Source: Microbacterium trichothecenolyticum (GTDB lineage: Bacteria > Actinomycetota > Actinomycetes > Actinomycetales > Microbacteriaceae). From it: a stretch of 64,000 bases of DNA. This document shows, in pieces, positions 8,391 through 16,712 of the stretch. The number at the start of each line of letters is the position of its first letter. Position 1 is the stretch's first letter. Below the pieces are notes generated by a model that was given only the letters and a program-made list of their open reading frames with translations, was not told the origin of the DNA and did not search any database. Made by a program: the position numbers and the translations under genes. Where the stretch lies: contig NZ_JYJA01000038.1 of assembly GCF_000956465.1 (NCBI RefSeq), positions 248,001 through 312,000 of the forward strand, given 5' to 3'.

Positions 8391-9839
8391 ATGTCGATCA
8401 GCTTCGAGACCACCCAGACCGTCGCCATCCTCGGCGGCGGACCCGGAGGCTACGAAGCGGCGCTGGCCGCCGCCCAGCTCGGAGCCGAGGTGACGGTGGT
8501 CGAGCGCGCCGGCATCGGCGGCTCGGCGGTCATCACCGACGTCGTCCCGTCGAAGTCGCTCATCGCGACCGCCGACGCGGCTGTCGCGATCGCGGGCGCC
8601 GGCGACCTCGGTGTGCAGCTGTTCGCCAAGGGCAAGGACGGCAAGCCGCTCAAGCCCGAGATCGCGATCAACCTCTCCGCCGTCAACAAGCGCCTGCTGA
8701 CCCTCGCCCGCCAGCAGTCCGACGACATGCGCGCCTCGCTCGCAGAGGCGGGCGTCCGCATCATCTCGGGCCACGGTCGCCTGGAGGGTGACAACGCCGT
8801 CGTCGTGTCGACCGGCCCCGGCGGCACGGACTTCGACCGCATCGAGGCCGACACCCTCGTCGTCTCGGTGGGGGCGTCTCCCCGCGAGCTCGCCAGCGCG
8901 AAGCCCGACGGCGAGCGCATCCTCACGTGGACCCAGCTCTACAACATGACCGCGCTTCCCGAGCACCTCATCGTTGTCGGCTCCGGCGTCACCGGCGCCG
9001 AGTTCGCCGGTGCCTACATGAACCTCGGCGCGAAGGTCACCCTGGTGTCGAGCCGCGACCAGGTGCTTCCCGGCGAGGACAAGGATGCCGCCGCCGTGCT
9101 AGAGCGCGTCTTCAAGCGCGGTGGCATGAAGCTGCTGTCGAAGTCGCGGGCCGACAAGGTCGAGAACACCGGCGACGGCGTGGTGGTGACGCTCTCGGAC
9201 GGCCGCACCGTCGAGGGCAGCCACTGCCTCATGGCGGTCGGCTCGATCCCGAACACGAAGGGCATCGGTCTCGAGCAGGCCGGCGTCCAGATGACCGAGT
9301 CCGGCCACATCCAGGTCAACCGCGTCGCGCGCACCTCGGTGCCGAACATCTACGCCGCGGGCGACTGCACCACGTTCGTGCCGCTCGCCTCCGTCGCTTC
9401 CATGCAGGGCCGCACCGCGGTCTTCCACGCGCTCGGCGATGTCGTCATCCCGCTCGAGCGCCGACGCATCACGTCGAACATCTTCACCGCGCCCGAGATC
9501 GCCACCGTCGGCTGGCAGGAGAACGACATCGAGGACGGCCACATCAACGGCGTCGTCCACAAGCTGCCCCTGGCGGCCAACCCGCGCGCCAAGATGATGG
9601 GCATCAAGGACGGCTTCGTCAAGATCATCGCCCGCGAGGGCAGCGGTACGGTCATCGGCGGCGTCATCGTCGGCCCGCGCGCCTCCGAGCTGATCTACCC
9701 GATCGCCATCGCCGTCGAGCGCCGCCTGACGGTCGACCAGGTCTCCCGCGTCTTCGCGGTCTACCCGTCGCTGTCGGGCAGCATCACGGATGCCGCGCGC
9801 GCGATGCACGTCGTCGACCACAACGTCTACGGCGGCTGA
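8391..9839 (+). CDS. lpdA: NAD(P)H:quinone oxidoreductase, LpdA type (disulfide-reductase fold without redox cysteines)
   Basis: A 482-residue flavoprotein. The FAD motif GGGPGGYEAA is at 15-24, a second nucleotide motif VGSGVTGAEFAG lies mid-protein, and the C-terminal dimer interface is complete. Where dihydrolipoamide dehydrogenases have the CxxxxC disulfide, this protein has IGGSAVITDVVPSKS (42-56), with no cysteine. That is the arrangement of mycobacterial LpdA (Rv3303c), a quinone reductase rather than a lipoamide enzyme. ATG 8391 is chosen because AGGGGAG at 8374 is well spaced; the ATG at 8382 is too close to it. The gene is divergent from the phosphorylase gene, as part of a neighbourhood shared with mycobacteria. 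A hairpin follows at 9867. Confidence 0.87.
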   Translation: MSISFETTQTVAILGGGPGGYEAALAAAQLGAEVTVVERAGIGGSAVITDVVPSKSLIATADAAVAIAGAGDLGVQLFAKGKDGKPLKPEIAINLSAVNKRLLTLARQQSDDMRASLAEAGVRIISGHGRLEGDNAVVVSTGPGGTDFDRIEADTLVVSVGASPRELASAKPDGERILTWTQLYNMTALPEHLIVVGSGVTGAEFAGAYMNLGAKVTLVSSRDQVLPGEDKDAAAVLERVFKRGGMKLLSKSRADKVENTGDGVVVTLSDGRTVEGSHCLMAVGSIPNTKGIGLEQAGVQMTESGHIQVNRVARTSVPNIYAAGDCTTFVPLASVASMQGRTAVFHALGDVVIPLERRRITSNIFTAPEIATVGWQENDIEDGHINGVVHKLPLAANPRAKMMGIKDGFVKIIAREGSGTVIGGVIVGPRASELIYPIAIAVERRLTVDQVSRVFAVYPSLSGSITDAARAMHVVDHNVYGG

Positions 9840-9866
9840 CGCCCTCGTCCGGATCGTGTGCTCTCA

Positions 9867-9908
9867 CCGAGCGCACACGATGTTCGCGCGCATGTCGTGT
9901 GCGCTCGG
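9867..9908 (+). terminator. Hairpin terminator after lpdA
   Basis: Arms 9867-9880 and 9895-9908 are perfect 14-base reverse complements around a 14-base loop. It starts 28 bases past the lpdA stop. No T tract. Confidence 0.65.
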
Positions 9909-10003
9909 CGAGATCACGTGATGTGAACGGGATGCCGCGGCCTGCAGCATCCATCATCCGGCGTCGGCGGCGCGTGGAGGGGCCGTGGACCGCGATCCCG
10001 GCG

Positions 10004-10048
10004 TCATCCGAGGCCGGTGTTGCTGCGCCAAGGTTCGCGGAGGCCGCG
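10004..10048 (-). pseudogene. Degenerate second copy of the 3' end of the small conserved gene
   Basis: Read on the minus strand, this segment ends WRSNTGLG-stop (stop 10006-10004). The intact gene 201 bases away ends LWRGNTGLG-stop (stop 10207-10205). Similarity covers about 45 bases, includes the stop codon, and shows a one-base loss just before the Trp codon. The sequence further upstream no longer matches, so only the tail of an old duplication, or of a repeated gene end, is left. Confidence 0.5.
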
Positions 10049-10204
10049 CCGAGGCATTCCTCACTCGCTCTTCCTTCCGTTCAACAGGTCGACCGGGACT
10101 CAGCACGACCTGCGAGGCGCTTCCTCTCCTGCGGAAGCCCGGTTGACCTGTGGAGGGCGGGGGGCGACGGATGCCTCGGCGCCAGCGTGCCGGACAAACC
10201 CGGG

Positions 10205-10504
10205 TCAGCCGAGACCGGTGTTGCCGCGCCAGAGGTCCGCGGCGCGGTTCGCGGCGGCGTCGACCAGCGCCCGCAGCTGCGGACGGTCGGGCATCGCGAA
10301 GGAGACGTAGGCGCCGCGTCCGCCCGCGACCGGGCGGCCGTAGGCCTTCACCGCGACCGAGAGGTCAGGCAGCAGGCGGACGGTCAGCGTCTGCAGTTCG
10401 AACTCCTCGCCGCGGCGGAAGTCCCGCCAACGCAGCTGCGGCGGGATCACGACGTTGATCGCGAGCGCCGACACCTCCGGAGCATCGCCGTCTGGAGCAT
10501 TCAT
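10205..10504 (-). CDS. Small conserved hypothetical protein
   Basis: A 99-residue soluble protein without signal peptide or membrane span. Its centre reads like a beta-rich domain (VVIPPQLRWRDF, EELQ-type strands, VRLLPDLSVAVKAYG), followed by a helix RPQLRALVDAAANRAADLW. ATG 10504 is preferred over a longer opening at 10588 because the longer version would include the hairpin at 10569-10648. A CAGGAT box (one mismatch to TANNNT) also sits six bases before 10504, matching the leaderless pattern of neighbours. I do not recognise a family. The last residues are echoed by the remnant at 10004. Confidence 0.65.
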   Translation of the reverse strand: MNAPDGDAPEVSALAINVVIPPQLRWRDFRRGEEFELQTLTVRLLPDLSVAVKAYGRPVAGGRGAYVSFAMPDRPQLRALVDAAANRAADLWRGNTGLG

Positions 10505-10568
10505 CCCGCCATCCTGACACCCTCGCCGCCGCCGCGGGCCGAGGCATCCGTTCGCCCGTTCCGTGATG

Positions 10569-10648
10569 CCGAGACACGGGTCGATCACGGCGACACGCCG
10601 GTGATGGATGCTGCGCGCGGGGTGTCGCGCGACGGACCCGTGTTTCGG
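10569..10648 (-). terminator. Two-level hairpin after the acyl-CoA carboxylase alpha gene
   Basis: Outer arms 10569-10582 and 10635-10648 pair over 14 positions (one G-T). Inner arms 10590-10596 and 10622-10628 pair perfectly over seven. It lies between the end of the minus-strand carboxylase gene (10682) and the next minus-strand gene (start 10504), so it most likely ends the carboxylase transcript. Confidence 0.6.
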
Positions 10649-10681
10649 TGCGCCCGACGACGCGAGACGACGGAACTGGGA

Positions 10682-12448
10682 TCAGGAGATGGTGAGGAGC
10701 TGGTGCCCGGCCGACACGGTCGTGCCGGGGTCGGCGTTGATGGCGCCGATGACGCCGTCCTTGTGGGCCTGGATGGGCTGCTCCATCTTCATCGCCTCGA
10801 GGACGATGACGAGGTCGCCCTTGACGACCTGCTGACCCTCCTCGACGGCGACCTTCACGACGGTGGCCTGCATCGGCGACTTCACCGCGTCGCCTGAAGC
10901 GCCGGCGACGACCGAGGGGGCGTGCGAGCGGCGCGACGGCGGCACGGCCGCCGGGCGTCCGGCGACACCGACGGGCGCCACGACACGGTCGGGAAGGCTC
11001 ACCTCGAGGCGCCTGCCGGCGACCTCGACGACGACCGTGTGGCGCGCCTCAGCGGGGGTCGGCTCGCTGAGCTCGCCGTCCCACGGGGCGATGTCGTTGA
11101 CGAACTCGGTCTCGATCCACCGCGTGAAGACGCCGAAGCGGCCGTCCTCCGCGATGAACGCGGGGTCGCGGACGACGGCGCGGTGAAACGGCAGCACGGT
11201 CGGCAGGCCCGAGACCTCGAACTCGTCGAGCGCGCGGCGCGAGCGCTCCAGCGCCTCGGCGCGGTCGCGGCCGGTGACGATGATCTTCGCGAGCAGGGAG
11301 TCGAACGCACCCGACACGCTGTCGCCGGCGGTGACGCCGGAGTCGAGACGGATGCCGGGGCCGCCGAACGTCTTGAACACGTGGATCGGTCCGGGCTGGG
11401 GGAGGAAGCCGCGGCCGGGATCCTCGCCGTTGATGCGGAACTCGATCGAGTGGCCCTCGGGCTTCGGGTCGTCGTAGCCGAGCTCCTCGCCCTCCGCGAG
11501 GCGGAACTGCTCGCGCACGAGGTCGATGCCGGTGACCTCCTCGGAGACCGGGTGCTCGACCTGCAGGCGCGTGTTCACCTCGAGGAACGAGATCGTGCCG
11601 TCGGCGCCGATCAGGAACTCGCACGTGCCTGCGCCGACGTAGCCGACCTCCTTGAGGATGGCCTTCGACGACTCGTACAGAGTCTTGTTCTGCTCCTCGC
11701 TGAGGAACGGCGCGGGAGCCTCCTCGACGAGCTTCTGGTGCCGGCGCTGCAGCGAGCAGTCGCGCGTCGAGATGACGACGACGTTGCCGGCCGCATCGGC
11801 GAGGCACTGCGTCTCGACGTGACGCGGCTTGTCGAGGTACTTCTCGACGAAGCACTCGCCGCGGCCGAAGGCGGTGATCGCCTCACGGGTCGCCGACTCG
11901 AACAGCTCGGGCACCTCGTCGATCGTGCGGGCGACCTTGAGGCCGCGTCCGCCGCCGCCGTACGCGGCCTTGATCGCGATGGGCAGACCCACCTCTTCGG
12001 CGAACGCGACGACCTCGTCGGCGCCGGCCACGGGGCCGGGGGTGCCGGGGGCGAGCGGCGCGCCCACCTTCTCGGCGACCGCGCGGGCGGTGACCTTGTC
12101 GCCGAGGGCCTCGATCGCCTCGGGCGACGGGCCGATCCATACCAGTCCCGCCGCGATGACCGCACGGGCGAATTCGGCGTTCTCGGCGAGGAAGCCGTAG
12201 CCGGGGTGCACCGCATCGGCGCCGGAGCGGCGGGCGACGGAGAGGATCTTGTCGATCGACAGATACGTCTCGGCGCTCGTGGCCCCCTCGAGCGCATATG
12301 CCTCGTCGGCGAGGCGGGCGTGCATGGCGTCACGGTCCTGATCGGCATAGACGGCGACCGACGCCTTCCCGGCGTCGCGGGCGGCGCGGATGACGCGAAC
12401 GGCGATCTCGCCGCGGTTGGCAATGAGAACCTTGGCGATCTGAGGCAT
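10682..12448 (-). CDS. accA: Acyl-CoA carboxylase alpha subunit (biotin carboxylase plus biotin carrier)
   Basis: ATP-dependent carboxylation of biotin, which then passes CO2 to acyl-CoA at the beta subunit; gives malonyl- or methylmalonyl-CoA for lipid synthesis. The 588-residue protein opens [19 protein letters not shown] and has an ATP-grasp Gly-rich loop (YGGGGRGLK). The catalytic ExN region reads [16 protein letters not shown], and a C-terminal biotinyl domain has EAMKMEQ with Lys554 as the biotin site. ATG 12448 is chosen; the longer opening at 12499 starts with TTG and lacks a ribosome site, whereas TAGGCT lies seven bases before 12448. Its partners are encoded at 18261-20158, and the biotin ligase at 20287. 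Confidence 0.94.
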   Translation of the reverse strand: MPQIAKVLIANRGEIAVRVIRAARDAGKASVAVYADQDRDAMHARLADEAYALEGATSAETYLSIDKILSVARRSGADAVHPGYGFLAENAEFARAVIAAGLVWIGPSPEAIEALGDKVTARAVAEKVGAPLAPGTPGPVAGADEVVAFAEEVGLPIAIKAAYGGGGRGLKVARTIDEVPELFESATREAITAFGRGECFVEKYLDKPRHVETQCLADAAGNVVVISTRDCSLQRRHQKLVEEAPAPFLSEEQNKTLYESSKAILKEVGYVGAGTCEFLIGADGTISFLEVNTRLQVEHPVSEEVTGIDLVREQFRLAEGEELGYDDPKPEGHSIEFRINGEDPGRGFLPQPGPIHVFKTFGGPGIRLDSGVTAGDSVSGAFDSLLAKIIVTGRDRAEALERSRRALDEFEVSGLPTVLPFHRAVVRDPAFIAEDGRFGVFTRWIETEFVNDIAPWDGELSEPTPAEARHTVVVEVAGRRLEVSLPDRVVAPVGVAGRPAAVPPSRRSHAPSVVAGASGDAVKSPMQATVVKVAVEEGQQVVKGDLVIVLEAMKMEQPIQAHKDGVIGAINADPGTTVSAGHQLLTIS

Positions 12449-12455
12449 GGATGCC

Positions 12456-12461
12456 AGCCTA
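12456..12461 (-). promoter_or_regulatory. -10 box of the carboxylase alpha gene
   Basis: TAGGCT on the minus strand, seven bases before ATG 12448, with no ribosome site between. Part of the leaderless pattern seen at many genes here. Confidence 0.55.
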
Positions 12462-12603
12462 CCGACGGCATCCCGAGGGCTTTTGAGCGGTTCATACAAG
12501 AACCGACGAGAAACGTGGGATTCCTACTACAACGGTCACGCCCTCACTTCGCCCCGTGCTCCACAACGACGAGGGGCGCCGAGGCGCCGTCCGGCCGCGC
12601 CCT

Positions 12604-13287
12604 CTAGGGCGCTTCACCCTCCACGAGCCCCAGCGACGGGTCGGAGCTGTTCCACAGCGACGTCCACTCCACGTCCAGCTCGCGCACGAGCCGCCGCAGG
12701 GTCGACACCGACATGCCGACGACCGTCGACGGATCGCCCTCGACGCGCTCGATGAACGCACCGCCGAGGCTGTCGACCGTGAACGCGCCCGCCACGTGCA
12801 GGGGCTCGCCGGTCGCCACGTACGCGTCGATCTCGGCATCCGTCACATCCGCGACGAAGGAGACGGATGCCTCGGCCGTCCCGTGCACCTCGCGCGGGGG
12901 TTCGCCCGGCTCGATGCGGACCACGGCGTGGCCCGAGTGCAGCACTCCGGTGCGCCCGCGCATCGCACGCCAGCGCGCGGCCGCGTTCTCGGGCGTGTAG
13001 GGCTTGCCGAGCACCTCGCCGTCGAGCTCGAACATCGAGTCGCCGCCGATCACGATGCCGTCGAACTCCGGGATGTCGTCGCGCAGCCGCGCCGCGACGT
13101 CTGCCGCCTTGCGCCGCGCGAGCAGCAGGACGTGCTCGTCGGGCGCGAGCGTGCGGGCTTCGGCGGCCTCGACCGCCGCGATGACGGCCTCTTCGTCGAC
13201 GTCCGGCGCGACGGTGAGCGGACGGATGCCGAACTGTCCGAGCAGCATGAGCCGGGCGGGCGAGGTCGAGGCGAGGCAGACGCGCAT
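12604..13287 (-). CDS. maf: Maf-family nucleoside triphosphate pyrophosphatase
   Basis: House-cleaning enzyme that hydrolyses non-standard or modified NTPs to NMP plus pyrophosphate. The 227-residue product begins MRVCLASTSPARLMLL, the Maf signature loop, and has a catalytic-type GGDSMF and the GKPYTPENAAARW segment. It continues with GRTGVLHSGHAV, the family's substrate loop, and ends with a VVGMSVSTLRRL motif. Length is slightly above the usual 190-210. ATG 13287 is preceded by TACGGT six bases upstream. A short palindrome covers its TAG stop (12598-12613). It is followed by the carboxylase alpha gene, an order also known from mycobacteria. Confidence 0.92.
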   Translation of the reverse strand: MRVCLASTSPARLMLLGQFGIRPLTVAPDVDEEAVIAAVEAAEARTLAPDEHVLLLARRKAADVAARLRDDIPEFDGIVIGGDSMFELDGEVLGKPYTPENAAARWRAMRGRTGVLHSGHAVVRIEPGEPPREVHGTAEASVSFVADVTDAEIDAYVATGEPLHVAGAFTVDSLGGAFIERVEGDPSTVVGMSVSTLRRLVRELDVEWTSLWNSSDPSLGLVEGEAP

Positions 13288-13293
13288 GGTCCC

Positions 13294-13299
13294 ACCGTA
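13294..13299 (-). promoter_or_regulatory. -10 box of maf
   Basis: TACGGT on the minus strand, six bases before ATG 13287; no ribosome site is visible. Confidence 0.5.
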
Positions 13300-13422
13300 C
13301 GCGGCCGGCCCGTGCGCAATTCAGGATGGATGCCGTAACCCCCGGCCGCGCGCCGCGGATTCCCGCGGATGCGCACGCGGGCGGGGATCAACCATCCTGA
13401 GTCCTGGACCGCGGAGCGGCCT

Positions 13423-13428
13423 TAAGCT
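13423..13428 (+). promoter_or_regulatory. -10 box of the RNA methyltransferase gene
   Basis: TAAGCT, six bases before GTG 13435. The spacing leaves no room for a ribosome site, so the mRNA is probably leaderless. Confidence 0.55.
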
Positions 13429-13434
13429 CGTCGG

Positions 13435-14772
13435 GTGAGTGAAACCGGCGACCTCCTCGATCTCGATATCACGGGCGTCGCCCATGGCGGCGTCTTCGTC
13501 GCGCGGCACGAAGGTCGCGTCGTGTTCGTGCCCGACACCATCCCGGGGGAGCGCGTGCGCGTGCGGCTCACCGACACGGCCAAGAAGTCGTTCTGGCGCG
13601 GCGAGACGCTCGAGGTGCTCGAGGCGTCGCCGCACCGGCAGCTTCACGTCTGGCGCCAAGCCGACGTCGACGTCCCGCCGGAGCAGCGGCCCGGCGGCGC
13701 CGACTTCGGCCACATCGCCCTCGAGCACCAGCGCGCTCTCAAGCTCGAGGTGCTGCTCGACGCGCTACACCGGTTCGGCGGCATCGCCGAGCCGGTCGCC
13801 ACGATGAGCGGCGTCGCGGCGATCCCCTCACCGGACGGCGCCGAGGCCGACGGCGAGTCGGTCGACGGCACCGGGTGGCGCACGCGGGTGAGCCTGCACG
13901 TCGACGCGGACGGCAACGTCGGCCAGTACGCCGCCCGCAGTCACCGCGTAGTCCCGCTCGAGGACCTGCCCCTCGCCACGCCGTCGGTCGAGCGCGCCGC
14001 GCTCGCTCTCGCCGGCAGCGAGCCCGGACGCATCGATCTCGTCCAGCCCGCCGATGGTCGCGTTCGCGTCCTTCCACGGCCGGAGCGGAAGCCGCACGCC
14101 GCGGTCCGCCGCGGCCGCGGTGCCCGACAGGCCACCCCCGGCTCCCGCAAGGCGCCCTCTCCCGAAGTCGTCCTCGAGAGCGTCGGCGGCCGCGACTTCC
14201 GCGTCGATGCCGGCGGCTTCTGGCAGGTGCACCGCCTCGCGGCGCACACCCTCACCACCACCGTCGCCGCCGCGCTCGGCGCGCTGCCCGCCGCCGTCGA
14301 CCCCGACGCCTGGCACCTGGACCTCTACGGCGGCGTCGGCCTCTTCGCCGCGACGCTCGGCGACCTGGGCGGGTCCTCGACCCGCGTGACGAGCATCGAA
14401 TCCGATGCGCGCGCGACCGAACACGCGGGGGAGAACCTCGTCGAGTGGGTCGGCGCTCGCGCCGAGACCGGGCGCGTCGACCGGTGGCTCGCGCGGCTCG
14501 CGGCCGAGGCATCCGTCCCAGAACGCGAGCGGCTGTCGCGAGGCGTCGTGCTGCTCGACCCGCCCCGCTCGGGAGCCGGCCGCGATGTCGTCGACCACCT
14601 GACCTCCCTCGCCCCCTCCACGGTCGTCTACGTCGCGTGCGACCCGGTCGCCCTCGCGCGCGACATCGCGACCTTCCGTGCCGGCGGGTACGAGGTCGCA
14701 AGTGTCGATGGCCTGGATCTTTTTCCGAATTCGCATCACGTCGAAGCCGTGGCGGTGCTCACGCGCGGGTGA
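13435..14772 (+). CDS. TRAM-domain RNA (uracil-5) methyltransferase, TrmA/RumA family
   Basis: Predicted SAM-dependent methylation of a uridine in tRNA or rRNA. In the 445-residue product a TRAM RNA-binding domain occupies about 8-60 (ITGVAHGGVFVARHEGRVVFVP). The SAM loop LDLYGGVG is at 295-302, DPPRSGAG at 375-382, the catalytic Cys402 in VYVACDP, and FPNSHHVE with the general-base Glu at 437. The iron-sulfur cysteines of RumA (CGGCxxQH) are replaced by GGADFGHIALEHQ (87-99), so no cluster is expected. GTG 13435 fits the -10 box at 13423. Which uridine is modified cannot be said. Confidence 0.88.
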   Translation: MSETGDLLDLDITGVAHGGVFVARHEGRVVFVPDTIPGERVRVRLTDTAKKSFWRGETLEVLEASPHRQLHVWRQADVDVPPEQRPGGADFGHIALEHQRALKLEVLLDALHRFGGIAEPVATMSGVAAIPSPDGAEADGESVDGTGWRTRVSLHVDADGNVGQYAARSHRVVPLEDLPLATPSVERAALALAGSEPGRIDLVQPADGRVRVLPRPERKPHAAVRRGRGARQATPGSRKAPSPEVVLESVGGRDFRVDAGGFWQVHRLAAHTLTTTVAAALGALPAAVDPDAWHLDLYGGVGLFAATLGDLGGSSTRVTSIESDARATEHAGENLVEWVGARAETGRVDRWLARLAAEASVPERERLSRGVVLLDPPRSGAGRDVVDHLTSLAPSTVVYVACDPVALARDIATFRAGGYEVASVDGLDLFPNSHHVEAVAVLTRG

Positions 14773-14782
14773 CGCTCGTCGC

Positions 14783-14788
14783 TAGGCT
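14783..14788 (+). promoter_or_regulatory. -10 box of the response-regulator operon
   Basis: TAGGCT, six bases before ATG 14795. It drives the three-gene operon 14795-17827, apparently leaderless. Confidence 0.55.
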
Positions 14789-14794
14789 GGCGGA

Positions 14795-15472
14795 ATGACG
14801 CGGGTGGCCCTCATCGACGATCACGAATCGGTCCGGCTCGGACTCGAGGCCGCGTGCGCCCGCGCCGAGATGATGAGCGTCGCGTTCTCGGGCAGCACCG
14901 TCACGGAGTACGTCGACTGGCGCGCGCTCTCGCGGCAGGCTCCCGCCGACGTCGTCGTGCTCGATCTGACGCTCGGCGACGGCACCACCGTCACCGAGAA
15001 CGTGCGGCGACTCGTGCTCGACGGTTCGAGCGTCATCATCCACAGCGTCGCCGACCGGCCGGCGGCCGTGCGAGAGGCGCTCTCCGCCGGTGCCGCCGGC
15101 GTCGTGAGCAAATCCTCGCCCATCGGCGACGTGATCGCGGCGGTGCGCACGGTCGCGCGCGGCGAGCCGCTCAACAACGTCGAGTGGGCCAGCGCCGTCG
15201 AGGGCGATCGCGCCTTCGCCGACGCGCAGCTGTCGGCGCGCGAGCGCGACGTGCTGCGACTGTACGCCGCGGGGCTGCCGCTCAAGGTCGTCGCCGATCG
15301 CCTCGGGGTCGCGTACTCGACGGCGAAGGAGAACATCACGCGCATCCGCGTCAAGTACGTCGAGGTCGGCCGGCCGGCACCGACGAAGATCGATCTGCTG
15401 CACCGCGCCGTCGAGGACGGGATCCTCGTCGAGCCTGCGGCGGATCCGGGAGACGCCACGCGTGGCCGCTGA
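14795..15472 (+). CDS. Response regulator, receiver plus LuxR-type DNA-binding domain
   Basis: A 225-residue NarL/FixJ-like regulator. The receiver has the acidic pair D8-D9, phosphoacceptor D57 (VVVLDLTL), and conserved Lys106 in GVVSKSS. The C-terminal helix-turn-helix (about 148-205) reads LSARERDVLRLYAAGLPLKVVADRLG with a second helix YSTAKENITRIR. The receiver is somewhat divergent (HSVADRPAAV instead of the usual LT/S-x-x segment). It overlaps the sensor kinase gene by eleven bases, so the kinase at 15462 is its likely partner. Target genes are unknown. Confidence 0.9.
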   Translation: MTRVALIDDHESVRLGLEAACARAEMMSVAFSGSTVTEYVDWRALSRQAPADVVVLDLTLGDGTTVTENVRRLVLDGSSVIIHSVADRPAAVREALSAGAAGVVSKSSPIGDVIAAVRTVARGEPLNNVEWASAVEGDRAFADAQLSARERDVLRLYAAGLPLKVVADRLGVAYSTAKENITRIRVKYVEVGRPAPTKIDLLHRAVEDGILVEPAADPGDATRGR

Positions 15473-16712
15473 CGCACAGACCGGCGTGCTCGACACGGCG
15501 TGGGGGCAGATCGCGCACTCGCCGCAGTCGACCGCCGGGATCGGGTCGTTCACGCGGTCCCGCGTCGAGCGGATCATCTCCCTTGTCGCCGGCGGCTTCG
15601 GCTCGCTGATCCTCGGACTCCAGTCGTTCCTGAGCGCGCTGGGTCCTGCCCCGGAACGCCCGGGCTGGCACCTGCCGCTCATGGTCGTCGTGTTCGGCGC
15701 GCTCGGCGTGATGGTGCTCGCGTGCGTGGTCGGCCGCGGTGTGCGCCCGGCGGCGGGCGTGTTCGCGATCGTGTACGTCCTCGTCCTTCTCACATGGCCG
15801 ATCGCCACGGCCGGTGTCGAACCTCCGACATCGGACGAGCCGTGGATCTGGTACCTGCTCAACCTCGCGACGCTGGCGGCCGTGCTCGCTTTCCCGTTCC
15901 CGCTGCAGATCGCGTTCACGATCGCACTGCCCCTGCTGTTCGGCGTCGTTCGGATGATCCAGGTCGGCTTCGAGCCCGTGTACTGGCCCGTCGTGATCCT
16001 CGATGTGAGCTTCGCGCTCATCCTGGGCGGCATCATCCTGACGCTGGGGTGGCTGTTCCGTTCGGTGGCGGTGAATGTGGACAAGACCCGCGCGCAGGCC
16101 GTCTCCTCGTACGCGAAGGCGGCCGCCGCAGACGCCGCTGAGCAGGAGCGCGTCGCGGTGGCGGCGCTCATGCATGACAGCGTGCTGGCCGCGCTGATCG
16201 CCGCGGAGCGGGCGACGACGCCCCGGGAGCGCACGCTCGCGGCGACCATGGCGCGCGAGGCCCTCACCAGGCTCGCCAACACCGAGCAGGACGAGCACGA
16301 GGGGCCCGACGAGCCGTGGGCGCCGGCGGTGCTGTCCGCGGAGATCGCCCAGGCCGCCCGCGAGCTGGGGGTCGACGTCGATGTGCAGACGGAGATCGAC
16401 CCGGACGCCGCGTCCATCCCCGGACGCGTGGCTCGCGCCATCACCCTCGCGGCGACGCAGGCCATCGCCAACGCGATCCAGCACGCCGGCGGCGCTGGGC
16501 TGGGCGTCGTGCTGCGTGCTGCGTCCGGGACGGTCCGCGCCGAGGTCCACGACGCGGGCGAGGGCTTCGACCTGGATGCGGTACCCGATGACCGCCTGGG
16601 CATCCGCGCGTCGATCATCGCGCGAGTAGCCGCGGTGGGCGGCCGCGCCGAGCTGGAGTCCGGACCCCACGGCACCGTCGTGCGGCTCACCTGGCGGGAG
16701 CCGTCGTCATGA
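15462..16712 (+). CDS. Membrane sensor histidine kinase, NarL-partner type
   Basis: A 416-residue kinase with four to six membrane spans (about 38-60, 70-90, 96-117, 130-163, 176-198) and no large external sensor domain. A cytoplasmic dimerisation helix carries H238 in AALMHDSVLAAL. The ATPase domain has the N-box ATQAIANAIQHAG and G-box VHDAGEGFD, and ends at GPHGTVVRLTW. The MHDSVL box places it in the HisKA_3-like group that works with LuxR-type regulators such as 14795. GTG 15462 overlaps the regulator; its own stop overlaps the next gene by four bases. The signal sensed is unknown. Confidence 0.85.
   Translation: MAADAQTGVLDTAWGQIAHSPQSTAGIGSFTRSRVERIISLVAGGFGSLILGLQSFLSALGPAPERPGWHLPLMVVVFGALGVMVLACVVGRGVRPAAGVFAIVYVLVLLTWPIATAGVEPPTSDEPWIWYLLNLATLAAVLAFPFPLQIAFTIALPLLFGVVRMIQVGFEPVYWPVVILDVSFALILGGIILTLGWLFRSVAVNVDKTRAQAVSSYAKAAAADAAEQERVAVAALMHDSVLAALIAAERATTPRERTLAATMAREALTRLANTEQDEHEGPDEPWAPAVLSAEIAQAARELGVDVDVQTEIDPDAASIPGRVARAITLAATQAIANAIQHAGGAGLGVVLRAASGTVRAEVHDAGEGFDLDAVPDDRLGIRASIIARVAAVGGRAELESGPHGTVVRLTWREPSS

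Larger units (their letters stand above)
9840..10204. other. Gene-free stretch with hairpin, gene-end remnant and inverted repeat
   Basis: These 365 bases hold no convincing gene. They contain the lpdA terminator hairpin (9867-9908), an imperfect palindrome at 9930-9952 resembling the one at 5142-5166, a degenerate copy of the 3' end of the neighbouring small gene (10004-10048), and an imperfect inverted repeat with arms 10082-10097 and 10138-10153. Confidence 0.6.

Noticed and set aside
12449..12499. N-terminal extension of the carboxylase alpha subunit to 12499
   Set aside because: It would start with TTG, has no ribosome site, and the family begins at [14 protein letters not shown] -10 box lies just before ATG 12448.
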